The position numbers were made by a program, and so were the translations under genes. Under the pieces are notes generated by a model that was given only the letters and a program-made list of their open reading frames with translations, had not been told where the DNA came from and did no database searches. Below are positions 30,232-38,800 of a DNA stretch of 64,000 nt, in pieces (the first letter of the stretch is position 1; each line of letters starts with the position of its first letter). The DNA is from Prevotellamassilia timonensis. GTDB lineage: Bacteria; Bacteroidota; Bacteroidia; Bacteroidales; Bacteroidaceae. Location of the stretch: assembly GCF_021531665.1 (NCBI RefSeq), contig NZ_JADYUH010000001.1:115243-179242 (forward strand). The letters are read 5' to 3'.

Positions 30232-31218
30232 TCAGTCTTCAGGTGCGTTTGAAGCGAAGAATTCTTTGACGAAGTCCGCGTCGAGTGCGATGCGTGCTTG
30301 AAGTTCTTCGATGGAGGCGAAGCGTTTTTCGTCTCGGATGCGCCGATAGAAGCAGAGCGTCATGTGAGCACCGTAGAGTGCGTCGCCCGTCCAGTCCAAG
30401 AGGTGTGCTTCAATGGTACAGTCGTTCCCGTTGTCCAAGGTCGGGCGGCAGCCGATGTTCACCATTGCCATATAACTGAATCCGGCAGAGGCGAAAGAGT
30501 CTCCATCGTGAATCACCGCCTTGGCGACATAAACCCCTTTGCCCGGCACCACCTGCTCTGCACACCGCGGCTGGAGATTTGCTGTCGGCCACCCCATCGC
30601 CGACCCCGCTTTGTGACCCTCCACCACGATGCCCGAGAGCCGATAGGGACGACCGAGACACATCCGAGCCATCTCCACGTTGCCGGCATGAAGGAAGCGG
30701 CGAGTGGCAGAAGAACTGATGCGGATGCCGTCGCACTCAAAGGGTTGCGCCTTGACGACCTCTATGCCTAAGTCTTTGCCCTGCAGCACGTAGTCTCGGA
30801 AACCGGAGGCGCGGTCGCTGCCAAAGTGGTGGTCATAGCCCGTGAGCAGACAGCGCACATTCAGGTGGTCACGCAAGATTTGCTGCATGAACTCCGCCGA
30901 GGTGAGGCGGGACATGGCAACGTCAAAGTGAAGGAGGGCGACGGCGGGAATCCCTTCTTGTGCTAACAATTTCAGCTTTTCATCGTTCGTTGTCAGCAGT
31001 TCGGGCCAGTAGCCTGCCGGCGAGAGAGCCAGTTTCGGATGTTCTTCAAAAGAGATGACCAGCGGGTTCAAACGGCGTTCGGAAGCCGTGCGGAGCAGTT
31101 CCTCAATGAGAAAATGGTGACCGCGGTGGACACCATCGAAGAAACCGATGGTGGCGCAGAAGCCTGCCGACTCGTCGAAGGGGAACGCCGAGAGTTTATG
31201 GAAGGATAAGTTTGCCAT
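30232..31218 (-). CDS. ribF: Bifunctional riboflavin kinase / FAD synthetase
   Basis: This 328-residue enzyme makes FMN and then FAD. The N-terminal adenylyltransferase domain (1-190) has ATIGFFDGVHRGHHFL, VISFEEHPK, YDHHFGSDR and ISSSATRRFLHAGNVEMA. The C-terminal riboflavin kinase domain has SGIVVEGHKAGSAMGWPTAN, GVYVAKAV and MVNIGCRPTL. The start MANLSFHK was chosen; longer in-frame extensions upstream run back through the overlapping HAD gene and have no family similarity. The gene starts 23 bp inside the end of that gene, indicating translational coupling. Confidence 0.92.
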   Translation of the reverse strand: MANLSFHKLSAFPFDESAGFCATIGFFDGVHRGHHFLIEELLRTASERRLNPLVISFEEHPKLALSPAGYWPELLTTNDEKLKLLAQEGIPAVALLHFDVAMSRLTSAEFMQQILRDHLNVRCLLTGYDHHFGSDRASGFRDYVLQGKDLGIEVVKAQPFECDGIRISSSATRRFLHAGNVEMARMCLGRPYRLSGIVVEGHKAGSAMGWPTANLQPRCAEQVVPGKGVYVAKAVIHDGDSFASAGFSYMAMVNIGCRPTLDNGNDCTIEAHLLDWTGDALYGAHMTLCFYRRIRDEKRFASIEELQARIALDADFVKEFFASNAPED

Positions 31219-31819
31219 GAGCGTCAAAATATTTAAACCAGCCGCTATTCGCGGGAGCCAGAAGGGCTTTCCAACCGCATTGCTCAGCGGCTTCGCAATT
31301 CGTGAGACTGTCGTCGAAGAAGAGAATGTCTTCCGGTTTCTCGCCCAACTCCTCGGCAACGCGGGCATAGAGCGCAGGGTCCGGTTTCTGAAGTTGCAGA
31401 CGGTAGGAGAGGAACGCTTGTTCAAAATAGTCCTCGCGCCGACGACCGCAGGAGGTGAAGAACTTCTCTTCCGCCTGTTGCCAGTGAATGGGGTTTGTGT
31501 TGCTGAGCACGGCGGTGCGATAGTTCGCGTGAATTTTCTCCAGCAGAGCGAGGCGTTCGGCTGGAATCCCCACCGTGTAGTCTTCCCACGCTTTCACAAT
31601 TTCCTCGTCGGTGACTTCTTCTCGGATGCCGAGTTTTCGGAGTTCGCGGCAGAACGTGGGCACGTCTATCCGCCCTTCTTCGAGCAGAGAAAAGACACCG
31701 CCTTGACGATAGGTGCCCAAGAAGGGACGAATGTCAAGACCTAAGCGTTGAAAGGCTTCGATGCAGCGTGTGGGTTCAAGGTCAACGATGACGCCGCCAT
31801 AATCAAATACAAGAGTCAT
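31196..31819 (-). CDS. HAD superfamily hydrolase (subfamily IA)
   Basis: This 207-residue phosphatase-like protein has motif I LVFDYGGVIVDLEP (nucleophile D6), motif II YRTAVLSNTNPIHW, motif III lysine in LSYRLQLQKPDPALYARV, and motif IV ILFFDDSLTNCEAA. The FDxGGV form of motif I and the helical cap at about 15-80 place it with the IA epoxide-hydrolase-N-type/YihX-like phosphatases. The substrate is unknown; its overlap with ribF hints at, but does not prove, a link with flavin or sugar phosphates. It begins 49 bp after the U32 gene. Confidence 0.82.
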   Translation of the reverse strand: MTLVFDYGGVIVDLEPTRCIEAFQRLGLDIRPFLGTYRQGGVFSLLEEGRIDVPTFCRELRKLGIREEVTDEEIVKAWEDYTVGIPAERLALLEKIHANYRTAVLSNTNPIHWQQAEEKFFTSCGRRREDYFEQAFLSYRLQLQKPDPALYARVAEELGEKPEDILFFDDSLTNCEAAEQCGWKALLAPANSGWFKYFDAHGKLILP

Positions 31820-31868
31820 GGGAATGAATGTATAGAGAAGGGAAGTAGAGAAAGGTAGTAAAAGCAGA

Positions 31869-33107
31869 CTACTTCTCAGAGGAAACAATCAGATAGAGTT
31901 TGTCGGAGGGACGGGTCTTTTCGGGCACGGGAATGGAGACGCGCATGCCTTTCTCCGCCTTCTGCACCGGCCCATGGTCGCCGTGGATGTCGGTGGCGGT
32001 GACATAGTGCGCGCCGGTGGTCGGTCCCACGATGAGGAGTTTGTCTCCCACTTGGAAGCCCCCCGCTTCAAGCAGGAACTCGCCCACGCCGAGGCGGGAG
32101 AAATACTTCTGTCCTTTGCCGATGTATTGTTTTCGCTCCGTGGCTTGCGAACCATAGACCTTGCTCCATTCTCCCATCTTTTGTCCGAGATAGTAGCCGT
32201 CCCAAAAGCCGCGGTTGAAGACGGTGGCAAGTTGTTTGTCCCATTCCGCCACGCGCTCCGGAGAGAAAGTTCCGTCGAGCACGGCACGGAGTGCCTCTTT
32301 GTAGCATTTCACAACGGTATAGACGTATTCTGCGGCGCGGGCTCTTCCCTCGATTTTGAAGACGCTGACGCCAGCCTCCACCATTTTGTCCATGAAGCCG
32401 ATGGTCTTCAAGTCCTTTGGGCTCATGATGTATTTGTTATCTACGTCCAACTCCATCCCCGTCTCGCGGTCAGTGACGGTGAAACTGCGGCGGCAGACCT
32501 GCATGCACTCGCCGCGGTTGGCGGAGCGTCCAAGGTTCTGCAGGGAGAGGTAGCACTTTCCGCTGACCGCCATGCACAGCGCGCCGTGGCAGAACATCTC
32601 AAGTCGGATGGGTTTTCCCGACGGACCGCAAATCTGTTCTTCTTCGATGGCGCGGTGGATGTGGGCGACCTGCTCCAAGTTCAGTTCACGTGCAAGGACG
32701 GCGACGTCGGCGAAGCGGGCATAGAAGCGAAGCGCCTCCACGTTTGAGATGTTCAACTGGGTGGAGAGATGCACTTCCTGTCCGATTTCTTGGCAGTAGG
32801 AAAGAACCGCCACGTCCGACGCAATGACCGCCGAGATGCCCGCTTCCTTGGCGGCGCGGCAGATTTGCTGCATGAGTTCGAGGTCGGTGTCGTAGATGAT
32901 GGTGTTCACCGTGAGATAGGATTTGACACCGTGGTTGGCGCAGGTCTCTGCGATTTCGTGGAGGTCACGAATGGTGAAGTGATTGGCGCTGTGCGCTCTC
33001 ATGTTGAGTGCTTCAATGCCAAAATAGATGGAATCGGCTCCGGCTTGCAAGGCGGCGGCAAGCGCCTCCCTTGAACCGACGGGAGCCATGATTTCGTAAG
33101 CGTTCAT
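31869..33107 (-). CDS. U32 family peptidase-like protein (RNA hydroxylation type)
   Basis: This 412-residue protein has the U32 barrel at about 1-300 (IMAPVGSREALAAALQAGAD, STQLNISN, ELNLEQVAHI) and the conserved cysteine cluster in MFCHGALCMAVSGKCYLS and RGECMQVCRRSF, followed by a beta-rich C-terminal extension. Although the family was named as peptidases, its E. coli members TrhP and RlhA act in tRNA or rRNA hydroxylation, with the cysteines likely holding an iron-sulfur cluster. By length and layout it resembles TrhP more than RlhA. It sits between argB and the HAD gene with short gaps, in a cluster that also contains a tRNA-modifying dus gene. Confidence 0.85.
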   Translation of the reverse strand: MNAYEIMAPVGSREALAAALQAGADSIYFGIEALNMRAHSANHFTIRDLHEIAETCANHGVKSYLTVNTIIYDTDLELMQQICRAAKEAGISAVIASDVAVLSYCQEIGQEVHLSTQLNISNVEALRFYARFADVAVLARELNLEQVAHIHRAIEEEQICGPSGKPIRLEMFCHGALCMAVSGKCYLSLQNLGRSANRGECMQVCRRSFTVTDRETGMELDVDNKYIMSPKDLKTIGFMDKMVEAGVSVFKIEGRARAAEYVYTVVKCYKEALRAVLDGTFSPERVAEWDKQLATVFNRGFWDGYYLGQKMGEWSKVYGSQATERKQYIGKGQKYFSRLGVGEFLLEAGGFQVGDKLLIVGPTTGAHYVTATDIHGDHGPVQKAEKGMRVSIPVPEKTRPSDKLYLIVSSEK

Positions 33108-33151
33108 TCTAAGCGTTTTCTAAGAGTATTCTTGCCATGTCTCGGCAAATC

Positions 33152-33934
33152 TCATTCAATGGTTGTTCCTTTTGAAGTGCCGAGGGCGTCGGCTCGAGTG
33201 ATGATGACGCGTTTCACGCCTGCTCTCACTGCAGCGAGGCTGTTTTCAATCTTCGGAATCATGCCTCCCACCACGATGCCATCGCGTTTCAGCGTTTCAA
33301 AAGTCTCGGCGTTGATGTGAGCAATGACACTTGCCTCATCGTCCGGGTCAGCCAGCACTCCGGCAAGTTCAAAGCAGAAGACGAGCGTCACGTCAAATTC
33401 GGAGGCGAGTGCTTTGGCTGTTTCGCCGGCGATGGTGTCGGCGTTCGTGTTCAGCAGCGTGCCTTCCCCGTTGTGGGTCAGTGGTGCCATTACGGGCGTG
33501 ATGCCGGAGCGGATGAGAGAGGCGAGGTGAGAAGCGTCCACGGAATCAACGTCCCCGACGAAGCCGTAGTCCACGCCGTTTTTCACGGGGCGTCGGTGGG
33601 CAAGCATCACGTTCATGTCGGCACCCGTCAGTCCGAGTGCGTTCACGCCACAGGCTTGCAGTTTCGCCACGAGATTTTTGTTGACGAGCCCGCCATAGAC
33701 CATGGTGACCACGTCAAGCATCTCAGCGCTTGTCACGCGGCGTCCGTCAATCATCTGAGTTTCGATGCCCAACTTTGAGGCGAAAGCGGTGGCAGATCTG
33801 CCGCCGCCGTGAACCAGCAGTTTGTGTCCTTCGATCTGAGAAAAGTTGTTCAGCAGTTTCTCCAGGGATTCGGGGGTTTCTACAATCTTTCCGCCCACCT
33901 TCACGACGGTCAGCGGTTCTTTTCTTTCAGTCAT
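33152..33934 (-). CDS. argB: Acetylglutamate (or N-succinylglutamate) kinase
   Basis: This 260-residue amino acid kinase has the N-terminal KVGGKIVETPE, LLVHGGGRSATAFA (about 36-50), the LVNKNLVAKLQ segment, ALGLTGADMN and the C-terminal GGMIPKIENSLAAVRAGV signature of ArgB. The enzyme phosphorylates the gamma-carboxylate of an N-acylated glutamate, the second step of arginine synthesis. Several Bacteroidales use N-succinyl rather than N-acetyl intermediates, so the acyl group is open. No other arginine gene is nearby. A deleted family A element lies directly upstream, between manC and argB. Confidence 0.88.
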   Translation of the reverse strand: MTERKEPLTVVKVGGKIVETPESLEKLLNNFSQIEGHKLLVHGGGRSATAFASKLGIETQMIDGRRVTSAEMLDVVTMVYGGLVNKNLVAKLQACGVNALGLTGADMNVMLAHRRPVKNGVDYGFVGDVDSVDASHLASLIRSGITPVMAPLTHNGEGTLLNTNADTIAGETAKALASEFDVTLVFCFELAGVLADPDDEASVIAHINAETFETLKRDGIVVGGMIPKIENSLAAVRAGVKRVIITRADALGTSKGTTIE

Positions 33935-33951
33935 GTGTTTAGGAAGTGTTG

Positions 33952-34032
33952 TGGGGTGTTCTAAAAATTACGGGATAAGGATCGTTCAAAAGAAAGTGCT
34001 TACGTTTTCAACCTAATTTTTAGAACACCCCT
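33952..34032 (-). repeat. Family A element, internally deleted copy (81 bp)
   Basis: Read on the minus strand it starts AGGGGTGTTCTAAAAATTAG and ends CCCGTAATTTTTAGAACACC, but about 110 bp of the interior including the hairpin is missing. It lies between the manC stop (4 bp away) and the argB start (18 bp away). Confidence 0.75.
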
Positions 34033-34035
34033 TTT

Positions 34036-35121
34036 TTAGAACAGGTTCATCCGTGCTTCGTTGATTAGTTTTCGGATGAGGTCGGAATTGGTGTTCGGGC
34101 AAATCATCAGCATGCCCTCTTTTTGTGCAACCAGGAAATTGTCCAAGCCTGCGACCACTGCCTTCATGCCGTTGGGAAGCACGACCATGCAATCCTTTGA
34201 GCCGGAGAAAATCACCTGACTGTCTCCGCTGACCGCATTGCCGTCGGCATCAGTGTGCATGGCTGCGTGAACCTCGGGCCAGCAGCCCACGTCAGCCCAT
34301 CCGAAGTCACATTCTTGCACTGCCACGTTCTCGCAGTGTTCCAAGATGAGCAGGTCGAGCGAGCGCGGCACCTCGCTTGGGAAGGTGGAGCGAACATAGT
34401 CCATTTCCTCGGCAATGGTCAGCATTTGCTGTGCCAGATTCTCCACCGAGGCGGGTGTGGTGCGTCCTCTGACGTGGTCAAAGAAGTGTCCCATCGTTTC
34501 GCCTTTCCACAGGAAGAGCCCCGTGTTCCAGAGGAACTCACCGCTTTCCATGAACATTTGGGCATAGTCCAGCTCCGGTTTCTCGGTGAAGGATTTGACG
34601 GCGTAGAGGTCAGCGTGGTTCAGAGACTTCCCTTTTTGAATGTAACCGTAGGCGGTGTTCGGCTGGGTCGGCTTGACGCCCATGGCGAGGAAGGTGTCGT
34701 GGGAGTCCACATAGTCCAGTCCTTTCAGAATTTGCTCCTTGAATCGTTCTTCGCGAAGAATGATTTGGTCTGCCGGTGTCACCACGAGATTGGCTTTTGG
34801 GTCGCGGATGACCACGTGCCAAGTTGCCCAGATGGAGGAAGGCGCGGTGTTCAGTTGAACCGGCTCGGGAAGGATGTTCTCAAGTGGGAGTTGCGGAAGC
34901 TGCTGCTTCACGGTCTCCACGTAGTTTTCAAAGGTAGATACGAAAATATGCGATTCCGGCATGATGTCAGCAAAGCGGTCGTAGGTCTGTTGCAGCAGCG
35001 TTCTGCCAGTTCCGAAGAAATCAATAAATTGTTTCGGTTGCGTTTCGCTGCTCACGGGCCACAGTCTTCTTCCGACGCCTCCCGCCAGAATGATGCAGTA
35101 GTTGTTTTGCTTGTTTTCCAT
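34036..35121 (-). CDS. manC: Mannose-1-phosphate guanylyltransferase
   Basis: This 361-residue nucleotidyltransferase makes GDP-mannose from GTP and mannose-1-phosphate. It has the pyrophosphorylase signature ILAGGVGRRLWPVSSETQPK (about 11-30) followed by QF, then VVTPADQIIL, YGYIQKGKSL, FTEKPELDYAQMF, WNTGLFLWKG and CDFGWADVGCW. It lacks the C-terminal isomerase domain of bifunctional ManC/AlgA, so it is a single-function enzyme. It leads the leftward cluster. GDP-mannose would feed surface glycans or GDP-fucose; no gmd or fcl gene is in the window. Confidence 0.9.
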   Translation of the reverse strand: MENKQNNYCIILAGGVGRRLWPVSSETQPKQFIDFFGTGRTLLQQTYDRFADIMPESHIFVSTFENYVETVKQQLPQLPLENILPEPVQLNTAPSSIWATWHVVIRDPKANLVVTPADQIILREERFKEQILKGLDYVDSHDTFLAMGVKPTQPNTAYGYIQKGKSLNHADLYAVKSFTEKPELDYAQMFMESGEFLWNTGLFLWKGETMGHFFDHVRGRTTPASVENLAQQMLTIAEEMDYVRSTFPSEVPRSLDLLILEHCENVAVQECDFGWADVGCWPEVHAAMHTDADGNAVSGDSQVIFSGSKDCMVVLPNGMKAVVAGLDNFLVAQKEGMLMICPNTNSDLIRKLINEARMNLF

Positions 35122-35418
35122 GATAATAATGTGGATTAGGAACCGTTTTCGGCGAAGATAGGCATTTTCGTTTTGAAGAGCCTAAGGTTTTGCACAAAAA
35201 TAAGGAAAAAGCCTTTTCTTTGCCGTATCTTGTACCATATTAAACGGCTTTTCGGTGTTTTTATTCATTCCTCTTCATTCAATTTCCTCTTTTTTTTGTT
35301 TTTTTGCAAGCGAATGGTGAATCAACGGCTTCATCGCGGGACCACACCTTATTATATATATGGAAGTCGTTGTCGCCACGCCCTTTTATCACAGAAAAAC
35401 TCTAAATCATCAGATACT
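35122..35418. other. Divergent intergenic region between manC and GH20
   Basis: No gene is seen. It is AT-rich, with a degenerate -7 box (TATCTTCG, minus strand 35153-35160) suited to manC, and at 35347-35360 the inverse of the AT-rich motif shared with the M16 and GH95 upstream regions (CCTTATTATATATA). Confidence 0.5.
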
Positions 35419-38400
35419 ATGAAAAATCTTTCACTCAGTGCTTTGCTGCTTGCCGGTGCTTGTCTGACGCAGCCCGCCGTGGCGAAGATTTCTGACCTGC
35501 TTCCCCTTCCCAAGCAAGTGGTAGCGGTGAAACAGACTCCTTTCAACTTGCAACGCAGTGTGCGCCTCACCGACCCCACCTCCTGCGCTCTTTTGCAGAC
35601 CGTGCTCACCGAAGCCGGTGCCACCCTCTCTGATGACGCTTCTGCCACCGTCACTGTGGAAATCGTCTCTGAGATTCCCGGTGCGTTCAACCACAGCGTG
35701 AACCTTTTCCCCGATGAAGCCTACAGCCTCGACATCAGTTCTGACGCCGTGGTGATTCGTGCCCTCAACGCCACCGGCGTGATTCGTGCCGCCCAGACCC
35801 TGCGTCAGTTGGCGGAAGGCTATGAGGAAGGCAGCGCTGCTTTCGAATGCCTCCAACTCTCCGACTGGCCCGCCTTCAAGGTGCGCGGTTTCATGCACGA
35901 CGTGGGACGCTCTTTCTTGAGTTTTGATGAACTCAAGCGCGAAATTGACAACCTCTCCCGTTTCAAGGTGAACGTCTTCCATTGGCATCTCACCGAGAAA
36001 CTCGCCTGGCGCTTTGAGGTGAAAGCCTTCCCGCAACTCACCGCCGCCGAGAACATGACGCGCTATGCCGGACAGTTCTACACCCAAGACCAATGCCGCG
36101 AGTTGGTGGACTACGCCGCCGAGCGTGGTGTGACCGTCATCCCTGAGATTGACATGCCCGGCCACAGTGCTGCCTTCAAGACTGCCATGGGCTTTGACAT
36201 GCAAAGCGACGAGGGCGTCGCCGCACTCAAAGTCGTGCTTGACGAAGTGGCAGAAGTCTTCGCCGGTGCCCCCTACATTCACATTGGCGGCGACGAAGTC
36301 ACCATCACCTATCCCAACTTCCTTCAAACCATGGCTGACTATGTGCGTGGCAAAGGCAAGAAGGTGGTCATGTGGAACCGCCTTGTGGCAGGTCCTCCCA
36401 CCGCTGCACTCTGTGACATGACGCAGATGTGGGCAACCTCCGGAAGAGTTGTCAGCGGACTCCCCAACATCGACTGCCGCTACAACTACACCAACCACTT
36501 TGATGTCTATGCCGACTTGGTGGGAATCTATAAGAGCAACATCTTCTACGAACAGCAAGGCACGGCAGACGTGGCAGGCACAATCAGTGCGGCTTGGAAC
36601 GACACCAAAACTGCCACCGAATCCGACATCGTCCGTCAGAACAACATCTACGCCAACATCCTTGCTTCCGCCGAACGTGCTTGGAAGGGCGGGGGCAAGG
36701 CATACATCGAAAGTGGCGGAACGACCCTTCCGAACGTGGGCGACGAATTTGAAGAGTTCGCTGACTTTGAGCGTCGCTTCCTCTTCCACAAAGCACACTC
36801 GCTGAAGAACGAACCCATCCCCTACGTCAAGCAAACCAACGTTCGCTGGCGCATCACCGACCCCTTCCCCAACAACGGAAACAATGCGCTCGCCCTGCCG
36901 CCCGAAACTTGCACCGACGAGATTCTTCCTTCTTCTTTTGAATTGGACGGAAAGACCTATGGAACTCACAACGCCACCGGAGCCGGCATCTGGCTTCGTC
37001 ACATTTGGCATCCGACCGTGCCTTCCTTCTTCTCCAGTCCTGCCGACAACCAGACTGCCTATGCTTGGACTTACGTCTATTCTCCCGTTGAACAACAGGT
37101 CGGTGCGCAGATTGAGTTCTACAACTACAGCCGCTCGGGCAGTGAAATGGGACCGATTGCCGGACAGTGGGACCGCCGCGGCTCCAAGGTTTGGCTCAAC
37201 GACGTCGAAATCCCCGCACCGGAATGGCAACAAGCCGACCAAAGCATTCCGCAGGACCACAGCACCCTCGGACTGACCAACGAGAACTTCACCGCACGTC
37301 CCGTCGTGCAACTCACCCTGAAGCAGGGCTGGAACAAGGTCTTCATGCGCCTGCCTCACGTCAACAAGGGCGGAACGGGTCGCGACAAGTGGCAGTTCAC
37401 CTTCGTCTTCACCGACACGGAAGGAAAGAATGCGGTGGACGGACTCATCTACTCTCCCACTCAGTGCATTGATGCAGACGCAGAGCGCGTTTCGCTTTTC
37501 GTCGATGAATTGGACACTTGGTTGAGAACGGAGTTTAACGACAAGGTCGGATACTACGACACGGCGCTCGCCAATGATTTCCGTCAGCAGTTGGAGGCTG
37601 TGCGCCTCACGCTCGGCGAAGAAATGGACGCGGAAGCCCGCAACGCACAAATCTCAGTGCTCACCGCTGCCCGCGAGGCTCTGCAAACCGCTGTGGCTTC
37701 TGCCGGCATCAATCAGCCGAAAGCCAGCAGTGAAACCGTGGCACACTTCTACATTTTCAACACGCCCCTCCGCGAAAGTCGCTATCCGACTTCACAAGGT
37801 GCTGACGCCGAAGTCATCGGCAACACCACCGCCTCCAAAGCGTCCATGTGGAAGTTCGTGAAACGCACCGACGGCACTTGGAACATTCAGAACGCGGCAG
37901 ACGACACCTACATTTCTCCGGTTGCCAACTACAACACCGCGCTGAAAACAGTGACAGCAGAACCCGCAACCGGATGGACCATCTCCAAGTCCAATGCCAT
38001 GGGGTTCGTCATCATCACCTCCGGCAACGTGCAGTTCAACCAGACGAAGAGCGCGCAGTCTTATAAGGTGTATAACTGGGGAAGCGGAACCAACCTGACG
38101 GATGACGGTTGTAAGTATGTCTTCACGGAAGTGGAGATGCCGCAACTCAGCACCACCAACGATGTCTATTGGTATCAGTTCTGCACGCCTCTCCGCGGCA
38201 GCCGCTATCCCACGGGCTACGGTGACGGCGAAGCACTCATCGGTGAGACCGCTCCGACCGATGCTTCCGTTTGGAAGTTCATGGCACGCGGCGACGGCAG
38301 TTTCGACATCGTGAACAAGGTGAGCGGTCTCTTTGTGAATCCCGACGTCACCAACAACACGGCGCTCACTGCCACTGCCACGCAACCCGCTGCCGGATGG

Positions 38401-38706
38401 AACTTCCTCGTTGCAGCCACCGTGGGCTACTTCGGCATTGTCAGCGGCACTTCTCAGTTCAATCAGACAAACAATGCCGGACAGGGTTGGAAAGTCTTCA
38501 ACTGGGGCAGCGGCACGAACCATAGCGACACCGGTTGTCAGTATGCCTTCACCCTCGTGGGCGAGGAGCACCTGTTGGACGGCATTTCCTCTTCCACAAC
38601 GTCTGCCACCGACCACGCCCTTTATGACCTCAGCGGTCGCCGTGTGGTTCAACCTCAAAAAGGACACATCTATCTTTATCGCGGAGGTAAGTTCCTGGCT
38701 CGCTGA
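35419..38706 (+). CDS. GH20 beta-N-acetylhexosaminidase with tandem C-terminal modules
   Basis: This 1095-residue secreted enzyme has a signal peptide (LSALLLAGACLTQPAVA), a GH20b-like N-terminal domain, then the GH20 barrel: VRGFMHDVGRSFLSFDELKR, VNVFHWHLTEKLAWRFE, VIPEIDMPGHSAAF and the catalytic pair in HIGGDEVTI (D292-E293). It would release terminal GlcNAc/GalNAc from glycoproteins or mucin. Residues around 780-1045 contain two tandem ~125-residue repeats, each with a PLR.SRYPT start, an SQFNQT/VQFNQT strand and KV(Y/F)NWGSGTN, perhaps a carbohydrate-binding module. The C terminus (YDLSGRRVVQPQKG...LYRGGKFLAR) is the Prevotella-style tail. The ATG at the signal peptide was chosen over a long, unlikely upstream extension. 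Confidence 0.88.
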   Translation: MKNLSLSALLLAGACLTQPAVAKISDLLPLPKQVVAVKQTPFNLQRSVRLTDPTSCALLQTVLTEAGATLSDDASATVTVEIVSEIPGAFNHSVNLFPDEAYSLDISSDAVVIRALNATGVIRAAQTLRQLAEGYEEGSAAFECLQLSDWPAFKVRGFMHDVGRSFLSFDELKREIDNLSRFKVNVFHWHLTEKLAWRFEVKAFPQLTAAENMTRYAGQFYTQDQCRELVDYAAERGVTVIPEIDMPGHSAAFKTAMGFDMQSDEGVAALKVVLDEVAEVFAGAPYIHIGGDEVTITYPNFLQTMADYVRGKGKKVVMWNRLVAGPPTAALCDMTQMWATSGRVVSGLPNIDCRYNYTNHFDVYADLVGIYKSNIFYEQQGTADVAGTISAAWNDTKTATESDIVRQNNIYANILASAERAWKGGGKAYIESGGTTLPNVGDEFEEFADFERRFLFHKAHSLKNEPIPYVKQTNVRWRITDPFPNNGNNALALPPETCTDEILPSSFELDGKTYGTHNATGAGIWLRHIWHPTVPSFFSSPADNQTAYAWTYVYSPVEQQVGAQIEFYNYSRSGSEMGPIAGQWDRRGSKVWLNDVEIPAPEWQQADQSIPQDHSTLGLTNENFTARPVVQLTLKQGWNKVFMRLPHVNKGGTGRDKWQFTFVFTDTEGKNAVDGLIYSPTQCIDADAERVSLFVDELDTWLRTEFNDKVGYYDTALANDFRQQLEAVRLTLGEEMDAEARNAQISVLTAAREALQTAVASAGINQPKASSETVAHFYIFNTPLRESRYPTSQGADAEVIGNTTASKASMWKFVKRTDGTWNIQNAADDTYISPVANYNTALKTVTAEPATGWTISKSNAMGFVIITSGNVQFNQTKSAQSYKVYNWGSGTNLTDDGCKYVFTEVEMPQLSTTNDVYWYQFCTPLRGSRYPTGYGDGEALIGETAPTDASVWKFMARGDGSFDIVNKVSGLFVNPDVTNNTALTATATQPAAGWNFLVAATVGYFGIVSGTSQFNQTNNAGQGWKVFNWGSGTNHSDTGCQYAFTLVGEEHLLDGISSSTTSATDHALYDLSGRRVVQPQKGHIYLYRGGKFLAR

Positions 38707-38722
38707 ACCGCGGAACACCTTC

Positions 38723-38766
38723 AAAGAAGTCTTCGAAAACGCGATGAGTTCGAAGACCTCTTTTCT
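38723..38766 (+). terminator. Terminator after the GH20 gene
   Basis: GTCTTCGAA pairs with TTCGAAGAC, extended by AAAGA/TCTTT around one mismatch. A T-rich tail follows and the next gene starts 35 bp later. Confidence 0.65.
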
Positions 38767-38800
38767 TTGATTTCTGACCGACGCATACAATCTCTAAACC

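Noticed and set aside
35431..37650. Long open frame on the minus strand opposite the GH20 gene (739 codons)
   Set aside because: It is a by-product of codon bias in the GC-rich GH20 gene; it has no family-like motifs and lies wholly opposite a well-supported gene.
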